Origin: Candidatus Ruthia endofausta
GTDB lineage: Bacteria > Pseudomonadota > Gammaproteobacteria > PS1 > Pseudothioglobaceae
Direction of reading: 5' to 3'
Length of the DNA: 64,000 nucleotides
Assembly: GCF_013342985.1 (NCBI RefSeq)
Contig: NZ_CP054490.1
Location: 930,001 to 994,000, forward strand
In this document: one piece after another, positions 9,681 to 19,476 of the stretch
Numbering within the stretch: position 1 is the stretch's first letter
Layout: the number at the start of each line of letters is the position of its first letter
Notes under the pieces: generated by a model
Told to the model about the DNA's origin: nothing
Seen by the model: the letters and a program-made list of their open reading frames with translations, nothing else
Database searches by the model: none
Translations under genes and position numbers: made by a program

Positions 9681-12083
9681 TTACTTGTTTCTTAGACGCG
9701 TAGCATTGCCAATCACAACTAATGAACTAATCGGCATAACAATAGCGGCGAATAGCGGCGTAACTTTTGCCATTATCGCCAGTGGCACCATAAAAGCATT
9801 GTATAGTAGTGCAAAAGTGATGTTTTGTTTAATGGTGCTGTTAGTACGCTTTGCTAAATTAATCAGTTCAATAATTGGGCTAAGTGTAGATTTTAAGATA
9901 ACCAAATCTGCACTATTAACCGACACATCACTGCCTGAGCCAATCGCAATACTGGCATTAGCTTGCACTAAGGCAGGTGCATCATTCACGCCATCACCTA
10001 CCATAAGCACCGTATAGCTTTGCTGTAATTGTTTTATATAATCGGCCTTATCTTTTGGCAAGGCTTGCGCAATCATATTTTCAACCCCTAATTTTGAAGC
10101 AATCGCTTGGGTGACCACTTTGCTATCACCACTTAATATGCTGACTTGCTTGCCCATAGATTTAAGCTTATCAACAACCTCAGTAGCATCTGATTTAATT
10201 TGATCTTTTAAAGCAACAAAACCCAACACGTCAGATTCATTAGCACACCAAATACAACTCGCACCTTGTTGCTCTAATATGCTAGATTTATTTAACAAAT
10301 CAGTATCTACTTGATGTTTACTATCCACATAAGACAAATGACCGATTTTATAACTTTGCTGATTAATAACACCACTCACACCTTGACCATGGTCAGCATA
10401 AAACTCGCTTACCTCTAAAATTCTGCCAGTTTTATCAGCGCCAACAATTGCTTTAGCCAAAGGGTGCTCAGAATGCCTTTCAATGCTAGCCATGATATTG
10501 ATAAAATTGGTTTTATCAATTAAAGCTTCAATATGACTGATGCTAAACTCACCTTTGGTAAGTGTGCCAGTTTTATCAAAAACCACCCAATCTACTTTAT
10601 CTAGCACTTCAAGTGCATTACTGTTTTTAATGAGTATTTTTTTCTTAATTGCCACACCACTTGCAACCGCAATACTCATTGGTGTAGCCAGCCCAAATGC
10701 ACAAGGACAGGTGATAATCAGTACGCTAGTGGCACTTAACAATGCCAAATCAAAATCATATGGATACCAATAAATAAAAGTCGCTATTGCCAAAAAAATA
10801 GTCGTGCCAACAAAATAGGGAATGATTTTATCAAGCGTACAAATAATTGAGTTTTTGTTGTACTGCGTGTTCTCAACTAGGCTAACAATTTGTCCTAAAG
10901 CCGAATTCTTTAAGGTTTTTGTCACCTTAATCATAAGGCTGCCACTGGCATTGACTGAACCAGCAAATACCTCATCACCAGATTGCTTTCTAACTAACAA
11001 AGACTCCCCTGTCAATAACGATTCATCCACTTCACTATCGCCTGACAAAACAATACCATCCACTGCTAAACGTTCTGTAGGCTTAATCAGGACAGTTTCA
11101 TCCATTTTAATTGTACCCACTGGTGTAATTTTTTCCTCGCCTTTGCTAATCACATAGGCAACTTTGGGCTGTAACTGTTGCAAAGCACTAGAGGCCGATA
11201 GTGTGGATTTTTTGGCTGAGCTTTCAAGATAACGCCCAATTAAAATCACAAAGATAAAATTAACCACCGTGTCAAAATACACCTCGTTTTTAGTAGACAG
11301 CCCTAATAGTACATACACAGAATAAAAATACGTGCTCAACGCCCCAATACTAATCGGCACATCCATATTCATAAAGCGGTTTTTAAGCCCAAAATAAGCA
11401 TTTTTAAGAAATGGCATACCCGCATAAAATAAAGTAGGTGTGGCCAATGAAAAGCCCAGCCACTGAAAATAATTATGGTATTTTCCATCTGCTGCGCCTG
11501 TATACATAGCAATTGAAATCCACAATAAATTCATCATCGTAAATGCGCTAAAACTAATACGATAAAGCATGGCTTTATTGGCTTTATTAGCAATAGACTC
11601 AGCCATATTTTGTTCGTACGGCATGGCTGCATATCCAAGGCCTGCTAATCTTTGCATAATCACAGATAGTTGAATATCAGCATCAGCCCAACTAAGACGA
11701 ATGCGCTTATCAGTCAAACTCACCCGCACCCAAACAACCCCACCAAGTACGCCAATTGCTCTTTCAATCAGCCACACACAAGCAGCACAATGGATGCTGT
11801 TGCTAATTAGGGTGATGGTTTTAACCCCTTCATCAAAAGGTTCTAAGAAAGGCTGCTGAAAAGCATCTGCATCATAAAATTCTACTGGATATTCCAAATC
11901 AACAACAGGCAGTAATGAGTTGGTTTGTTGATGATAAAAAAAACCCAGCCCACTCAAATAAATGGTTTGACACACACTTGCACAACCAACACAACAAAAA
12001 TCCTTCTGTTCGTCTTCAATAGATGCTTGGACTTTATTATGTCTAGTCACTTCTAATCCGCAGTGATAACAGGTATTGTTCAT
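9681..12083 (-). CDS. ccoI: Copper-translocating P1B-type ATPase of the CcoI/FixI family
   Basis: Inner-membrane copper exporter that supplies copper for cbb3-type cytochrome oxidase assembly. The N-terminus has the extra cysteine cluster of CcoI/FixI (YHCG at Cys5/Cys8 and DFCCVGC at about 29-33), followed by a heavy-metal domain with HCAACVWLIE near residue 100. The ion-path motif CPC lies near 461 (ITCPCAFGLATP), the phosphorylation site DKTGTLTKGE near 500, the SEHPLAKAI HP motif further on, and GDGVNDAPAL near 695. 800 aa, normal for the subgroup. The presence of a CcoI implies a cbb3 oxidase elsewhere in the genome, suited to microoxic sulfur oxidation. Confidence 0.9.
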   Translation of the reverse strand: MNNTCYHCGLEVTRHNKVQASIEDEQKDFCCVGCASVCQTIYLSGLGFFYHQQTNSLLPVVDLEYPVEFYDADAFQQPFLEPFDEGVKTITLISNSIHCAACVWLIERAIGVLGGVVWVRVSLTDKRIRLSWADADIQLSVIMQRLAGLGYAAMPYEQNMAESIANKANKAMLYRISFSAFTMMNLLWISIAMYTGAADGKYHNYFQWLGFSLATPTLFYAGMPFLKNAYFGLKNRFMNMDVPISIGALSTYFYSVYVLLGLSTKNEVYFDTVVNFIFVILIGRYLESSAKKSTLSASSALQQLQPKVAYVISKGEEKITPVGTIKMDETVLIKPTERLAVDGIVLSGDSEVDESLLTGESLLVRKQSGDEVFAGSVNASGSLMIKVTKTLKNSALGQIVSLVENTQYNKNSIICTLDKIIPYFVGTTIFLAIATFIYWYPYDFDLALLSATSVLIITCPCAFGLATPMSIAVASGVAIKKKILIKNSNALEVLDKVDWVVFDKTGTLTKGEFSISHIEALIDKTNFINIMASIERHSEHPLAKAIVGADKTGRILEVSEFYADHGQGVSGVINQQSYKIGHLSYVDSKHQVDTDLLNKSSILEQQGASCIWCANESDVLGFVALKDQIKSDATEVVDKLKSMGKQVSILSGDSKVVTQAIASKLGVENMIAQALPKDKADYIKQLQQSYTVLMVGDGVNDAPALVQANASIAIGSGSDVSVNSADLVILKSTLSPIIELINLAKRTNSTIKQNITFALLYNAFMVPLAIMAKVTPLFAAIVMPISSLVVIGNATRLRNK

Positions 12084-12278
12084 GGTGGTTGATTTTATTG
12101 TATTTATGCCTCTAAGCGTTTACAATATCAACCCAGACTACTTATTAACTTGACACAATTTATGCAACACATAAAACAACGATTTTTTAATGATGACTAG
12201 TCGCATCTTTTGTTTTTTAAATAAAAATTTATATTCTGTACTTCTCAGACGTATAAATCACACTTTGCGTCTATCGCT

Positions 12279-12950
12279 GTGAATAAATCTTCCATAAAAC
12301 TTGTCACACTACTTGGTTTGTTGTTGCTTAGCACCCAAAGCATCTCCGAATTGCCAATTCGTCTTTATAAACAATACTTAATTGGCATGCCAAAAGCATA
12401 TTTACAAAAGTCGCACCCATTAGAAGATTGCTCTGCCAAATACGAAAAAGGCACGCTGTGCATGCAAAAACATTCATTAGCAGGCGAGGAGGCTGAAATA
12501 GTTTTTCGATTCCTAAACGATAGACTTGTTTCCATTGTGCTAATAATGCCATTAACTAATGTTAGCAAGATTAAGAAAATATTCTACGCGTTAAAAACGC
12601 AGTTCGATTTAGTCTTAATTGAAGAAGATAGTAATAAATTAGACATTATCCAAATTAGCGCCAATACCTTTAATAAGCGCGAATTTACTAAAATAATCGC
12701 TGATTTTGAGAATGAAGCCTACCAAAAACACAATATCAAATACACGTTCATCAGTAAAAAGGATTTTATTATTCAATCACGCAAATCACGCAACTTTGCT
12801 GATATTTTTAAAAATGCACCCATGCAAATGCGCGCCGCAACTTATAGCGTGGGTCGAAAAAATGGGCAAGTGATTGGTACTATTAGTTTTATTGTGCCTG
12901 GTATTACTCAGTCTTATCTTGATCAAAACCCAATTGTAGAGGATTTTTAG
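12279..12950 (+). CDS. Predicted exported protein, function unknown
   Basis: I do not recognise this 223-residue protein. It has a convincing signal peptide (positively charged start, then LVTLLGLLLLSTQSIS) and no further membrane segment, so it is probably periplasmic. The mature part contains two Cys (DCSAKY and GTLCMQ, about 15 residues apart) that could form a disulfide, and a mixed alpha/beta-looking pattern. Start is GTG at 12279; no strong Shine-Dalgarno. It precedes glmU by 9 bp on the same strand and is divergent from ccoI. It appears intact among many decayed genes, which suggests it is under selection. Confidence 0.7.
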   Translation: MNKSSIKLVTLLGLLLLSTQSISELPIRLYKQYLIGMPKAYLQKSHPLEDCSAKYEKGTLCMQKHSLAGEEAEIVFRFLNDRLVSIVLIMPLTNVSKIKKIFYALKTQFDLVLIEEDSNKLDIIQISANTFNKREFTKIIADFENEAYQKHNIKYTFISKKDFIIQSRKSRNFADIFKNAPMQMRAATYSVGRKNGQVIGTISFIVPGITQSYLDQNPIVEDF

Positions 12951-12959
12951 GCTATTTTT

Positions 12960-14318
12960 ATGGGCAATACTCATGCTATTATTTTGGCCGCAGGCAAAGG
13001 CTCACGCATGAACTCATCCAAGCCAAAAGTCTTGCAAACCTTATCAAATAATACCTTATTGGAGCATGTTTTCTCTCAAGCCAAAGCCTTGTGCGATCGA
13101 ATTCATGTGGTTTATGGCTTTGAAGGCGAACAAGTACAACGAAAAATTAACGACCCCAATATCAACTGGGTAGAGCAAATTGAACAATTGGGCACTGGAC
13201 ACGCCGTAGCACAAGTAATGCCACATATTGAGGACAATTCAATCTCACTCATATTGTATGGTGATGTGCCACTGATTAAAGAATCCACACTGGCTGATTT
13301 AATTCATAAAGCACAGCAAAGTGGCATTGCCTTATTGTCCGTGATTTTAGATAAGCCAACTGGCTATGGGCGCATTATTCGCCAAAATGAACAAATACAA
13401 GCCATTGTTGAACAGAAAGATGCAAATAATGCACAACTAAATATTAATGAAGTGAATACAGGTATCATGGCTGTTCGCTCGCAATTATTAAAGCAGTATT
13501 TAAGCAAGATCAACACAAGCAATGTCCAAGGGGAATTTTGTTTAACCGATATTATTGCCTGTGCAGTTGCTGATGGGCAAACTGTTTCATCCATCGTTAG
13601 CAAAAATCAATTTGAGGTAGCAGGTGTGAATGACAAAGTACAACTGGCAGAATTAGAACGTGTTTTCCAAAAAAATCAAGCGACTCAATTTATGCAACAA
13701 GGGCTTAGCTTAAAAGACCCAAATAGGTTTGATTGTCGAGGTACATTCACCTTTGGACGAGATTGCGAGATTGACATTAACGTACTTATTGAAGGTAAAG
13801 TGACACTGGGAGACAATACCGTAATTGCACCGAATTGTATTATAAAAAACGCTAAAATTAGCAATCAGGTATCAATTTTGCCAAACTGCGTTATTGAAGA
13901 TTGCGTTATTGAAGATGGTGCTACTATTGGTCCATTTGCACGCATTCGTCCACAAACTCACATCAAAACCTATGCCAAAATTGGTAATTTTGTTGAAGTT
14001 AAAAAGTCTACCATTGGCGAAAACACCAAAGTTTCTCATTTAAGCTATGTGGGCGATGCCATTATCGGCGAGAACGTCAACATTGGCGCTGGTGTCATCA
14101 CTTGTAATTATGATGGTGTTAACAAACATCAAACCATCATTGGCGATGGTGCCTCCATTGGCTCTGATTCTCAACTAGTTGCACCTATAAAAATTGGTAA
14201 AAATGCCACAATTGGTGCGGGCTCTACTATCACTAAAACAGTATCTGACAACCAATTAAGTTTAAGTCGCACCAAGCAAACCAGCCTAAAAAATTGGCAA
14301 CGTCCGACTAAAAAATAA
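12960..14318 (+). CDS. glmU: Bifunctional GlmU: GlcN-1-P acetyltransferase / GlcNAc-1-P uridylyltransferase
   Basis: Makes UDP-N-acetylglucosamine for peptidoglycan and lipopolysaccharide. The N-terminal uridylyltransferase has AIILAAGKGSRMNSSKPK (residues about 5-22) and the YGDVPLI metal site near 100. The C-terminal half is a left-handed beta-helix of hexapeptide repeats with the acetyltransferase active site HLSYVGDA and GAGVITCNYDG. 452 aa, normal. Its product pathway connects with ampD (wall recycling) and kdsC (LPS core) elsewhere in the window. Confidence 0.96.
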   Translation: MGNTHAIILAAGKGSRMNSSKPKVLQTLSNNTLLEHVFSQAKALCDRIHVVYGFEGEQVQRKINDPNINWVEQIEQLGTGHAVAQVMPHIEDNSISLILYGDVPLIKESTLADLIHKAQQSGIALLSVILDKPTGYGRIIRQNEQIQAIVEQKDANNAQLNINEVNTGIMAVRSQLLKQYLSKINTSNVQGEFCLTDIIACAVADGQTVSSIVSKNQFEVAGVNDKVQLAELERVFQKNQATQFMQQGLSLKDPNRFDCRGTFTFGRDCEIDINVLIEGKVTLGDNTVIAPNCIIKNAKISNQVSILPNCVIEDCVIEDGATIGPFARIRPQTHIKTYAKIGNFVEVKKSTIGENTKVSHLSYVGDAIIGENVNIGAGVITCNYDGVNKHQTIIGDGASIGSDSQLVAPIKIGKNATIGAGSTITKTVSDNQLSLSRTKQTSLKNWQRPTKK

Positions 14319-14389
14319 ATGCGTTCACTGTGCCTCATAAGTCTGGTTGTTGACAATTAGTTTGTCACTATTTTATATCCCTAGGCGTT

Positions 14390-15024
14390 TTTGTTATTTT
14401 TTATGCCAGTTTATCAGCTTTGCCAGTAGCAATGATTGTAATAGACACTGTTAGCGTCATTTCTGTTGTCTACGTTATGTCTGAAATTGGTAAAAGGCAC
14501 ACTTTTTTGGGTATTTGTGTCTATACAATCGCTATCATTGCACTTGCCATCACCGCTTTACAAATAAAGCCGTTTTATTTATTTTGCCATGTCCAGTGCT
14601 GCAGCAGATTACATTATTATGACTGCCACACCAATGAGTATGCATGTTATTGATGACTTTTCATTGGTACAAACTAAATTTGTGATTCAGTCACATGTTA
14701 TTGTCATGTTCCTACCTTCCTTATTTACCCCCAATTATTGTCAAACTATTTGGACTCTGAAAAATGATGATAATCAGCATCACACTATATCTAATCTGTA
14801 TCATAATTGGCTATACCAACTACAGTTTAAATAATTACTGGATGGCGTTAATTCTCTTAGGGCTTAGCTGGAACTTTCTATTTATCGGTGGCATCAATTT
14901 ATTACCACGTGCTTATCATAATCTTGAAAAATTCAAAGTACAATCTGTCAATGACTTTCTAATTTTTAGTATGCAAGCCATAGCTTCACTATCAGCAGGC
15001 TGGTTTGTGTTTAATTTATATTAG
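14390..15024 (+). pseudogene. Decayed major facilitator superfamily transporter
   Basis: Three consecutive pieces in different frames read as parts of one MFS permease: LSALPVAMIVIDTVSVIS followed by ISEIGKRHTFLG-like loop 2/3 sequence (14405-14580), then TATPMSMHVIDDF and FVIQSHVIVMFLPSLFT (about 14625-14730), then LILLGLSWNFLFIGGINLL and VQSVNDFLIF (14845-14975). They correspond to helices 2-4, about 7-8 and 9-11. An intact member is about 400 residues; barely 205 codons of DNA remain, so there are internal deletions as well as frameshifts. The final open frame (14764-15024) could still be translated but would be only a fragment. Confidence 0.7.
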
Positions 15025-15063
15025 CGGCTCACAAGCCTTCATCATCAAAGTAACTTTCCAATA

Positions 15064-15384
15064 ATGAAGATATATAAATACATAGCTATGCTGCCTTTAT
15101 ACGTTTTTAATATCCGTTCTGAAATAAAGATTTCAACTAATTGTATCCTCATTGGGGTTGACATTGCAACAATAAATACAACTCAAGGAGCGTTGTTTTG
15201 GAAAAGAGAGCTAATGCCCAATAAAAGTTGCACAAGTTGCCATACTAACGACCTTAAAAAAAATGGCGCTTATGCAACAAGGACTAAAAAATTAATTAAA
15301 TCCATGTCACCAAAGATTAACCAAAAAAGATTAACCGATACCAAAAAAAATAAGTGGCTAAAGAGAAACTACAAATTTTCATAG
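15064..15384 (+). pseudogene. Decayed DUF1924 (sphaeroides haem protein-like) cytochrome c
   Basis: An open frame of 106 codons contains the sequence GALFWKREL, the haem site SCTSCH at about residues 57-62, and a downstream block with KKLIKSMSPKINQKRLTD and KWLKRNY, which follow the order seen in DUF1924/SHP monohaem cytochromes (RTGKxIxPxAPxxNxxRxTD...KWFRRN). No usable signal peptide precedes the haem domain and the C-terminal end is lost, so it cannot make a normal periplasmic cytochrome. The next relic downstream is a dihaem cytochrome, the usual genetic partner. Confidence 0.6.
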
Positions 15385-15411
15385 AATTTATCTTAGTTAT
15401 ATGATTGATAA

Positions 15412-15642
15412 TTCTTCGTTTAAGCCTTCGCGCAAGATCATGAAGTCCCTATCATATAATGATGCGCCATTAAGCATATTAAAAACACCTTACATGCGTA
15501 GAAAACATAGCGATATATAAAGACACTGATTGTCCAAGTGCAAGTAGGGACACTTTCAAACTGTGAGGGATGTCATAAACAAGCCTTAAAAGATAATTAT
15601 GATGACGAGCAGATACGTATACCTAATGCTAATCTTTACTAG
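15412..15642 (+). pseudogene. Decayed dihaem cytochrome c (DHC-like) fragment
   Basis: Fragments of a DHC-type dihaem cytochrome are readable: RKIMKSLSYNDAPLSILKTP with YMRRKHSDI and a stop, then after a frame change the C-terminus LSNCEGCHKQALKDNYDDE with the haem site CEGCH and the ending QIRIPNANLY before a stop at 15640. The family normally ends with a second CxxCH followed by an acidic stretch and VRIP, as seen here. The first haem site is gone. Together with the preceding relic this was probably an shp-dhc electron-transfer pair. Confidence 0.55.
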
Positions 15643-15688
15643 AAATTACGGCATAACGATTAGGTAGACTTTACATTGTGCTGTTTTT

Positions 15689-15880
15689 TTAAAGTAAATC
15701 TTCAAGAAAATAGGCTGATAGTTCATGCCGACCTTTTAAGTTAGATTTTTGATAAATAGTTGGGGCTTGCTGACGTATCGTTTTTTCCTTAGTACCTCTT
15801 ATTTAGCTAATTTCTTCAAGACTTAAGCCTTTCTAAACAGCAATGCCACCTTCGTGCAGCAAGTGCATGAGGCTATCACC
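15689..15880 (-). pseudogene. Decayed LuxR/NarL-type DNA-binding domain
   Basis: The minus strand reads LMHLLHEGGIAV-stop-KGLSLEEIS-stop-IRGTKEKTIRQQAPTIYQKS followed by NLKGRHELSAYFLEDLL and a stop. This is the four-helix HTH of LuxR-type regulators (GLSLxEIAxxRGTSExTVRQQA...GRxELxAYFLEDLL), interrupted by two in-frame stops. The receiver or sensor part is not recognisable. The gene is dead. It ends roughly 300 bp downstream of trpB on the same strand. Confidence 0.65.
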
Positions 15881-15988
15881 CTCTATAATATCCTTAACAA
15901 ATAGTATGATATTTGAAAAAGATATAAATTAATGCTATCAAAACAATCTGCTTAGAGAGTGTATTCTGAATTTTTTGAGTCCTATTCA

Positions 15989-17194
15989 TTAAAACTCAAT
16001 GCCTTCAATTTGTGCAATGGTGTGAATATCTTTATCACCACGACCCGAAAGGTTAATAATGATATTTTTATCCTTGCCCAATTCTTTTGCAAGCTTAATG
16101 CCATAAGCCACCGCATGAGAAGACTCTAACGCTGGCAAAATACCTTCAACTTTGGTAAGTGTATGAAACGCCTTTAATGCCTCTTCATCAGTGATTGCTA
16201 CATACTGCGCACGACTACTGTCTTTTAAATATGCATGTTCTGGGCCAACGCCAGGATAATCTAGACCTGCTGAAATTGAATACCCCTCAATAATTTGCCC
16301 ATTTTCATCTTCCATTAGATAAGTACGGTTGCCATGCAACACACCCACACTGCCTGCACAAAGCGGAGCGGCATGTGCAGTTGGGCCTTTTTCTAGACCA
16401 TATCCTGCTGCCTCAACACCATAGATTCCAACTGAAGTATCATCAATAAACGAATGGAACAAGCCAATCGCATTCGAGCCACCACCCACACAAGCCACTA
16501 AAGCATCGGGCAAGCCACCCACTTGTGCGGCAAATTGTACTTTTGCCTCTTTACCAATAATACTCTGAAAATCTCGCACCATCATTGGATAAGGGTGCGG
16601 GCCTACAACTGTGCCAATAATATAAAACGTATCATCAATGTTCGTCACCCAATCGCGCATCGCTTCATTAACTGAGTCTTTGAGTGTTTTTGAACCTGAA
16701 GTAACTGGAATAACCGTGGCACCTAACAGCTTCATGCGAAACACATTCAGTGCTTGGCGAGCCACATCCACCTCGCCCATATAAACCACACATTCCAGCC
16801 CTAAACGCGCTGCAACCGTTGCTGTTGCCACGCCATGCTGACCAGCGCCTGTTTCAGCAATGATGCGTGTTTTATCCATACGCTTAGCAAGTAGTGCTTG
16901 ACCAATGGTATTGTTAATTTTATGTGCGCCCGTATGATTTAAATCTTCACGTTTAAGATAAATCTGGGCACTGCCCAACTTTTTGCTTAAATTTTGTGCA
17001 TGATAAAGTGGCGTTTCACGACCTACATAATGCTTTAAATCCTGTTCAAATTCACGAATAAATGCTGCATCATCTTTATATTTCTCATAAGCATCTTTGA
17101 GTTCTGTGACTGCTTTCATAAGCGTTTCTGCAATAAAAACACCGCCATATTGCTCAAAATGGCCCTTATCATCTGGTAAATTGTAATTATTCAT
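15989..17194 (-). CDS. trpB: Tryptophan synthase beta chain
   Basis: PLP enzyme joining indole and serine to give tryptophan. PLP-binding Lys92 is in HTGAHKINN, the catalytic Glu region in [11 protein letters not shown], and the phosphate loop GGGSNAIG near residue 235. The 401-residue length is normal. trpF lies about 960 bp upstream on the same strand, separated by a dead fic gene; trpA lies nearly 8 kb downstream, so TrpA and TrpB must now be made from separate transcripts although they work as a complex. Confidence 0.96.
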   Translation of the reverse strand: MNNYNLPDDKGHFEQYGGVFIAETLMKAVTELKDAYEKYKDDAAFIREFEQDLKHYVGRETPLYHAQNLSKKLGSAQIYLKREDLNHTGAHKINNTIGQALLAKRMDKTRIIAETGAGQHGVATATVAARLGLECVVYMGEVDVARQALNVFRMKLLGATVIPVTSGSKTLKDSVNEAMRDWVTNIDDTFYIIGTVVGPHPYPMMVRDFQSIIGKEAKVQFAAQVGGLPDALVACVGGGSNAIGLFHSFIDDTSVGIYGVEAAGYGLEKGPTAHAAPLCAGSVGVLHGNRTYLMEDENGQIIEGYSISAGLDYPGVGPEHAYLKDSSRAQYVAITDEEALKAFHTLTKVEGILPALESSHAVAYGIKLAKELGKDKNIIINLSGRGDKDIHTIAQIEGIEF

Positions 17195-17211
17195 ATTTTG
17201 GGAATGGTTTT

Positions 17212-18116
17212 TTAAAAAATTGTAAGTATGGTTTAAAAGCGAAAAGGCGATTACGCTTGTTGCCCGTTAATTCATCTAAAACATCAGCTCTAACCAAATG
17301 CAGTTGTTGCAGATACTGACAACTCTGTCTTAACATTTTTGCCCTAACAAATCACCCTTCATTCTAACTTGCGTCAGCCTTTGATAATATTCATCTTTAT
17401 TGGCTTCAGAAAAATGCTGACATATAAAGCAAAGGCTTTGATAAGAGTTTTTTACCAACTAAATGCAGTGGCACATTAGCATTCTACCATTACCATCACA
17501 AAAAAGGATGAATGATCTCAAATTGATAATGAATAATAGCAATTTTATTATTTAGAAATTTTTTTTAAATCTGACATCAATTCATATACATCGTCTTAAA
17601 ATCAGTATTCTGAATACTATTTCCATCAATCCAATTTTGTGAAGAGCGAAACTCTTCTGATAGTTTTTTACTTACCCCTTCCTAATGATAGCAGTGTTAC
17701 ATGTCCCTGTTTAATTAAACGCATGCAATTAGCAGTTTACCTAGATTATTAATGGCACTTCGCACTGCATTTATATAAAGAGTGACTTCGAGCTAATCAT
17801 CTCTTTGCTTTATTTTAATGTCCTCCTCTTTTTTAAATGAATCCTCAGTCGCAGTTTGCATGCCTTCTATTTTGCTAGATAAAGTTGCCTCATTACTTAT
17901 AAAACTCATAATAAACAGATCAATATTCGGCACCAATCTTGTCATGGCATTCAATTCACCTAACAAATGGATAGATTTTTCTAACTATACTTGTAAATTA
18001 TTATTGTCAACTTCAAATGTGTGATTGATGCCATTTGGCAAGAAGCATTGATACTCATAATGTTTTCCGTTATTTTTAGATTGAAAGACGCCCGCCTTAA
18101 ATTTTGATATCTTCAT
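17212..18116 (-). pseudogene. Decayed Fic-family protein (AMPylase-like)
   Basis: From an ATG at 18116 the minus strand reads MKISKFKAGVFQSKNNGKHY, then after a stop LGELNAMTRLVPNIDLFIMS and EATLSSKIEGMQT, the classical N-terminal Fic region that carries an inhibitory-helix-like motif. Further on, in another frame, FEIIHPF and CDGNGRM mark the Fic active-site motif HPFxDGNGR, split by a one-base frameshift. Multiple stops and frameshifts run throughout, so no product is expected. It separates trpF from trpB and suggests insertion of a toxin-antitoxin or effector-like gene followed by decay. Confidence 0.75.
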
Positions 18117-18151
18117 GCTTAATATTTAGTATAAAAAGTGAAATAAATCTA

Positions 18152-18757
18152 TTATCTCATATTGGCTAAAAATTGTTTAATCTTGTTAATATCTTTAATG
18201 CCTTTCTCACTTTCAACACCACTTGACACATCAATCGCATAAGGATGTACTTGGTTAATAGCATCAGCCACCGTATTAGGGTTAAGCCCGCCCGCTAAAA
18301 TAATAGGCAGGTCAATATCAACCTTAGCCAAGTGCCAATCAAAATGTTCGCCCGTACCGCCATAAATATCTTTGTTAAACGCATCTAATAACAAACCACT
18401 AGCCTGGTGGCACTCCTCTGCCATTTTGGTGATATTGGTCTGCCTATTCACACGCAGCGCCTTAATAAACGGCATGGCATATTGAGCACACTCATGTGCC
18501 AGTTCATCGCCATGGAATTGCAAAGTATCCAGTGGCACTTCGCACAACACTTCATCAATAAAATCAGAATCTGCATTCACAAACAAGCCCACACGATTCA
18601 CAAAAGGTGGCAATGCATTTACAACATCAATCGCAGTTCCTATATCAACACAGCGTGGGGACTTGTCATAAAACACCAAACCAATTGCATCAATACCAAG
18701 CATAGCAGCCTGCTTGGCATTATCTGCATTGGTGAACCCACAAACCTTAATCTTCAT
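18152..18757 (-). CDS. trpF: Phosphoribosylanthranilate isomerase
   Basis: Third step of tryptophan synthesis, isomerising phosphoribosylanthranilate. The N-terminal KVCGFTN with catalytic Cys6 is present, and the general acid Asp lies in LLLDAFNKDIYGGTG near residue 125. The phosphate-binding LAGGLNPNTV and ident end DVSSGVES are intact. 201 aa, normal. Its start codon abuts the stop of the upstream unknown gene, so it belongs to an operon with the two unknown genes rather than with trpB. Confidence 0.94.
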   Translation of the reverse strand: MKIKVCGFTNADNAKQAAMLGIDAIGLVFYDKSPRCVDIGTAIDVVNALPPFVNRVGLFVNADSDFIDEVLCEVPLDTLQFHGDELAHECAQYAMPFIKALRVNRQTNITKMAEECHQASGLLLDAFNKDIYGGTGEHFDWHLAKVDIDLPIILAGGLNPNTVADAINQVHPYAIDVSSGVESEKGIKDINKIKQFLANMR

Positions 18758-19465
18758 TTACTTGCCTTCGGCATCTAATTTTGCTTTAATCTTACCCCTG
18801 TCAACCCACCAATCATCAGCCACTAACTGATCAACAGCACCTGAAAGTTTTTTTAAAAACACTTCTGGTTTGTCTAATTGTAAGGTTTTACGCCATAAAT
18901 CAAACATTGATTGATCAGTCACATGCGAATGCTCATCCGCAACAGATGCCATCATTTGTGATGCAAAAAAAGTTAAATCATCCTCCGCGCTACAACGCAT
19001 AGAGGTAATATAATACGCCGTTGCAGCAGCAATGGCACGGGTACCTGCCCCTTTTGGCGACTCCTCAACCAAATGTTGTAGCATTGCAACAGTCAATTCT
19101 GGGTCAATTGGAAAGGTAATACCTAGCCACAACGCATGGCCTAACGCCTTCAAAGCATCCGGTCCTTCAGATAAAAACATCACATCACAAGCCTCAACCG
19201 CTAACTCCCAGAGCTCATTATCCCTTGCGATATCAAAAGCACTAAAGGCCTTTTCCCAAGCATCTGAACCCCTATAACGCTCAACCTGAATTCTGCCAAT
19301 CTCTAATAAATTCTTAATTTGCTCCTCAACAGGCGTATCCTCAGTTTGCGCTTGAATTTTCTTTTCAAAATAATCCAGCCTAGCCTTAAGTTGCTCTTCA
19401 TTGGCATATAAATCTTCACCACCTTCAGCATCAAAAATCTGCTCTTTATTTAAGTATTTTCCCAT
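18758..19465 (-). CDS. Conserved-looking cytoplasmic protein, unrecognised
   Basis: I do not recognise this 235-residue protein. It has no signal peptide or membrane segment, is acidic in its N-terminal half (many Glu and Asp), and looks mostly helical with alanine-rich stretches such as AGTRAIAAATAYYI. A long heptad-like section around residues 20-60 could be a coiled coil. It ends with basic residues. It is 11 bp downstream of a 60-codon unknown gene and ends exactly where trpF begins, so the three are probably one transcript. The clean open frame in an eroding genome argues that it is functional. Confidence 0.75.
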   Translation of the reverse strand: MGKYLNKEQIFDAEGGEDLYANEEQLKARLDYFEKKIQAQTEDTPVEEQIKNLLEIGRIQVERYRGSDAWEKAFSAFDIARDNELWELAVEACDVMFLSEGPDALKALGHALWLGITFPIDPELTVAMLQHLVEESPKGAGTRAIAAATAYYITSMRCSAEDDLTFFASQMMASVADEHSHVTDQSMFDLWRKTLQLDKPEVFLKKLSGAVDQLVADDWWVDRGKIKAKLDAEGK

Positions 19466-19476
19466 CAGCTATCTTC

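Noticed and set aside
14420-14834. Two small open frames as independent genes
   Set aside because: They match consecutive parts of one MFS transporter in different frames, so they are pieces of a pseudogene.
17818-18024. 68-codon plus-strand open frame
   Set aside because: It lies antisense to the readable N-terminal part of the fic relic and has no family resemblance.
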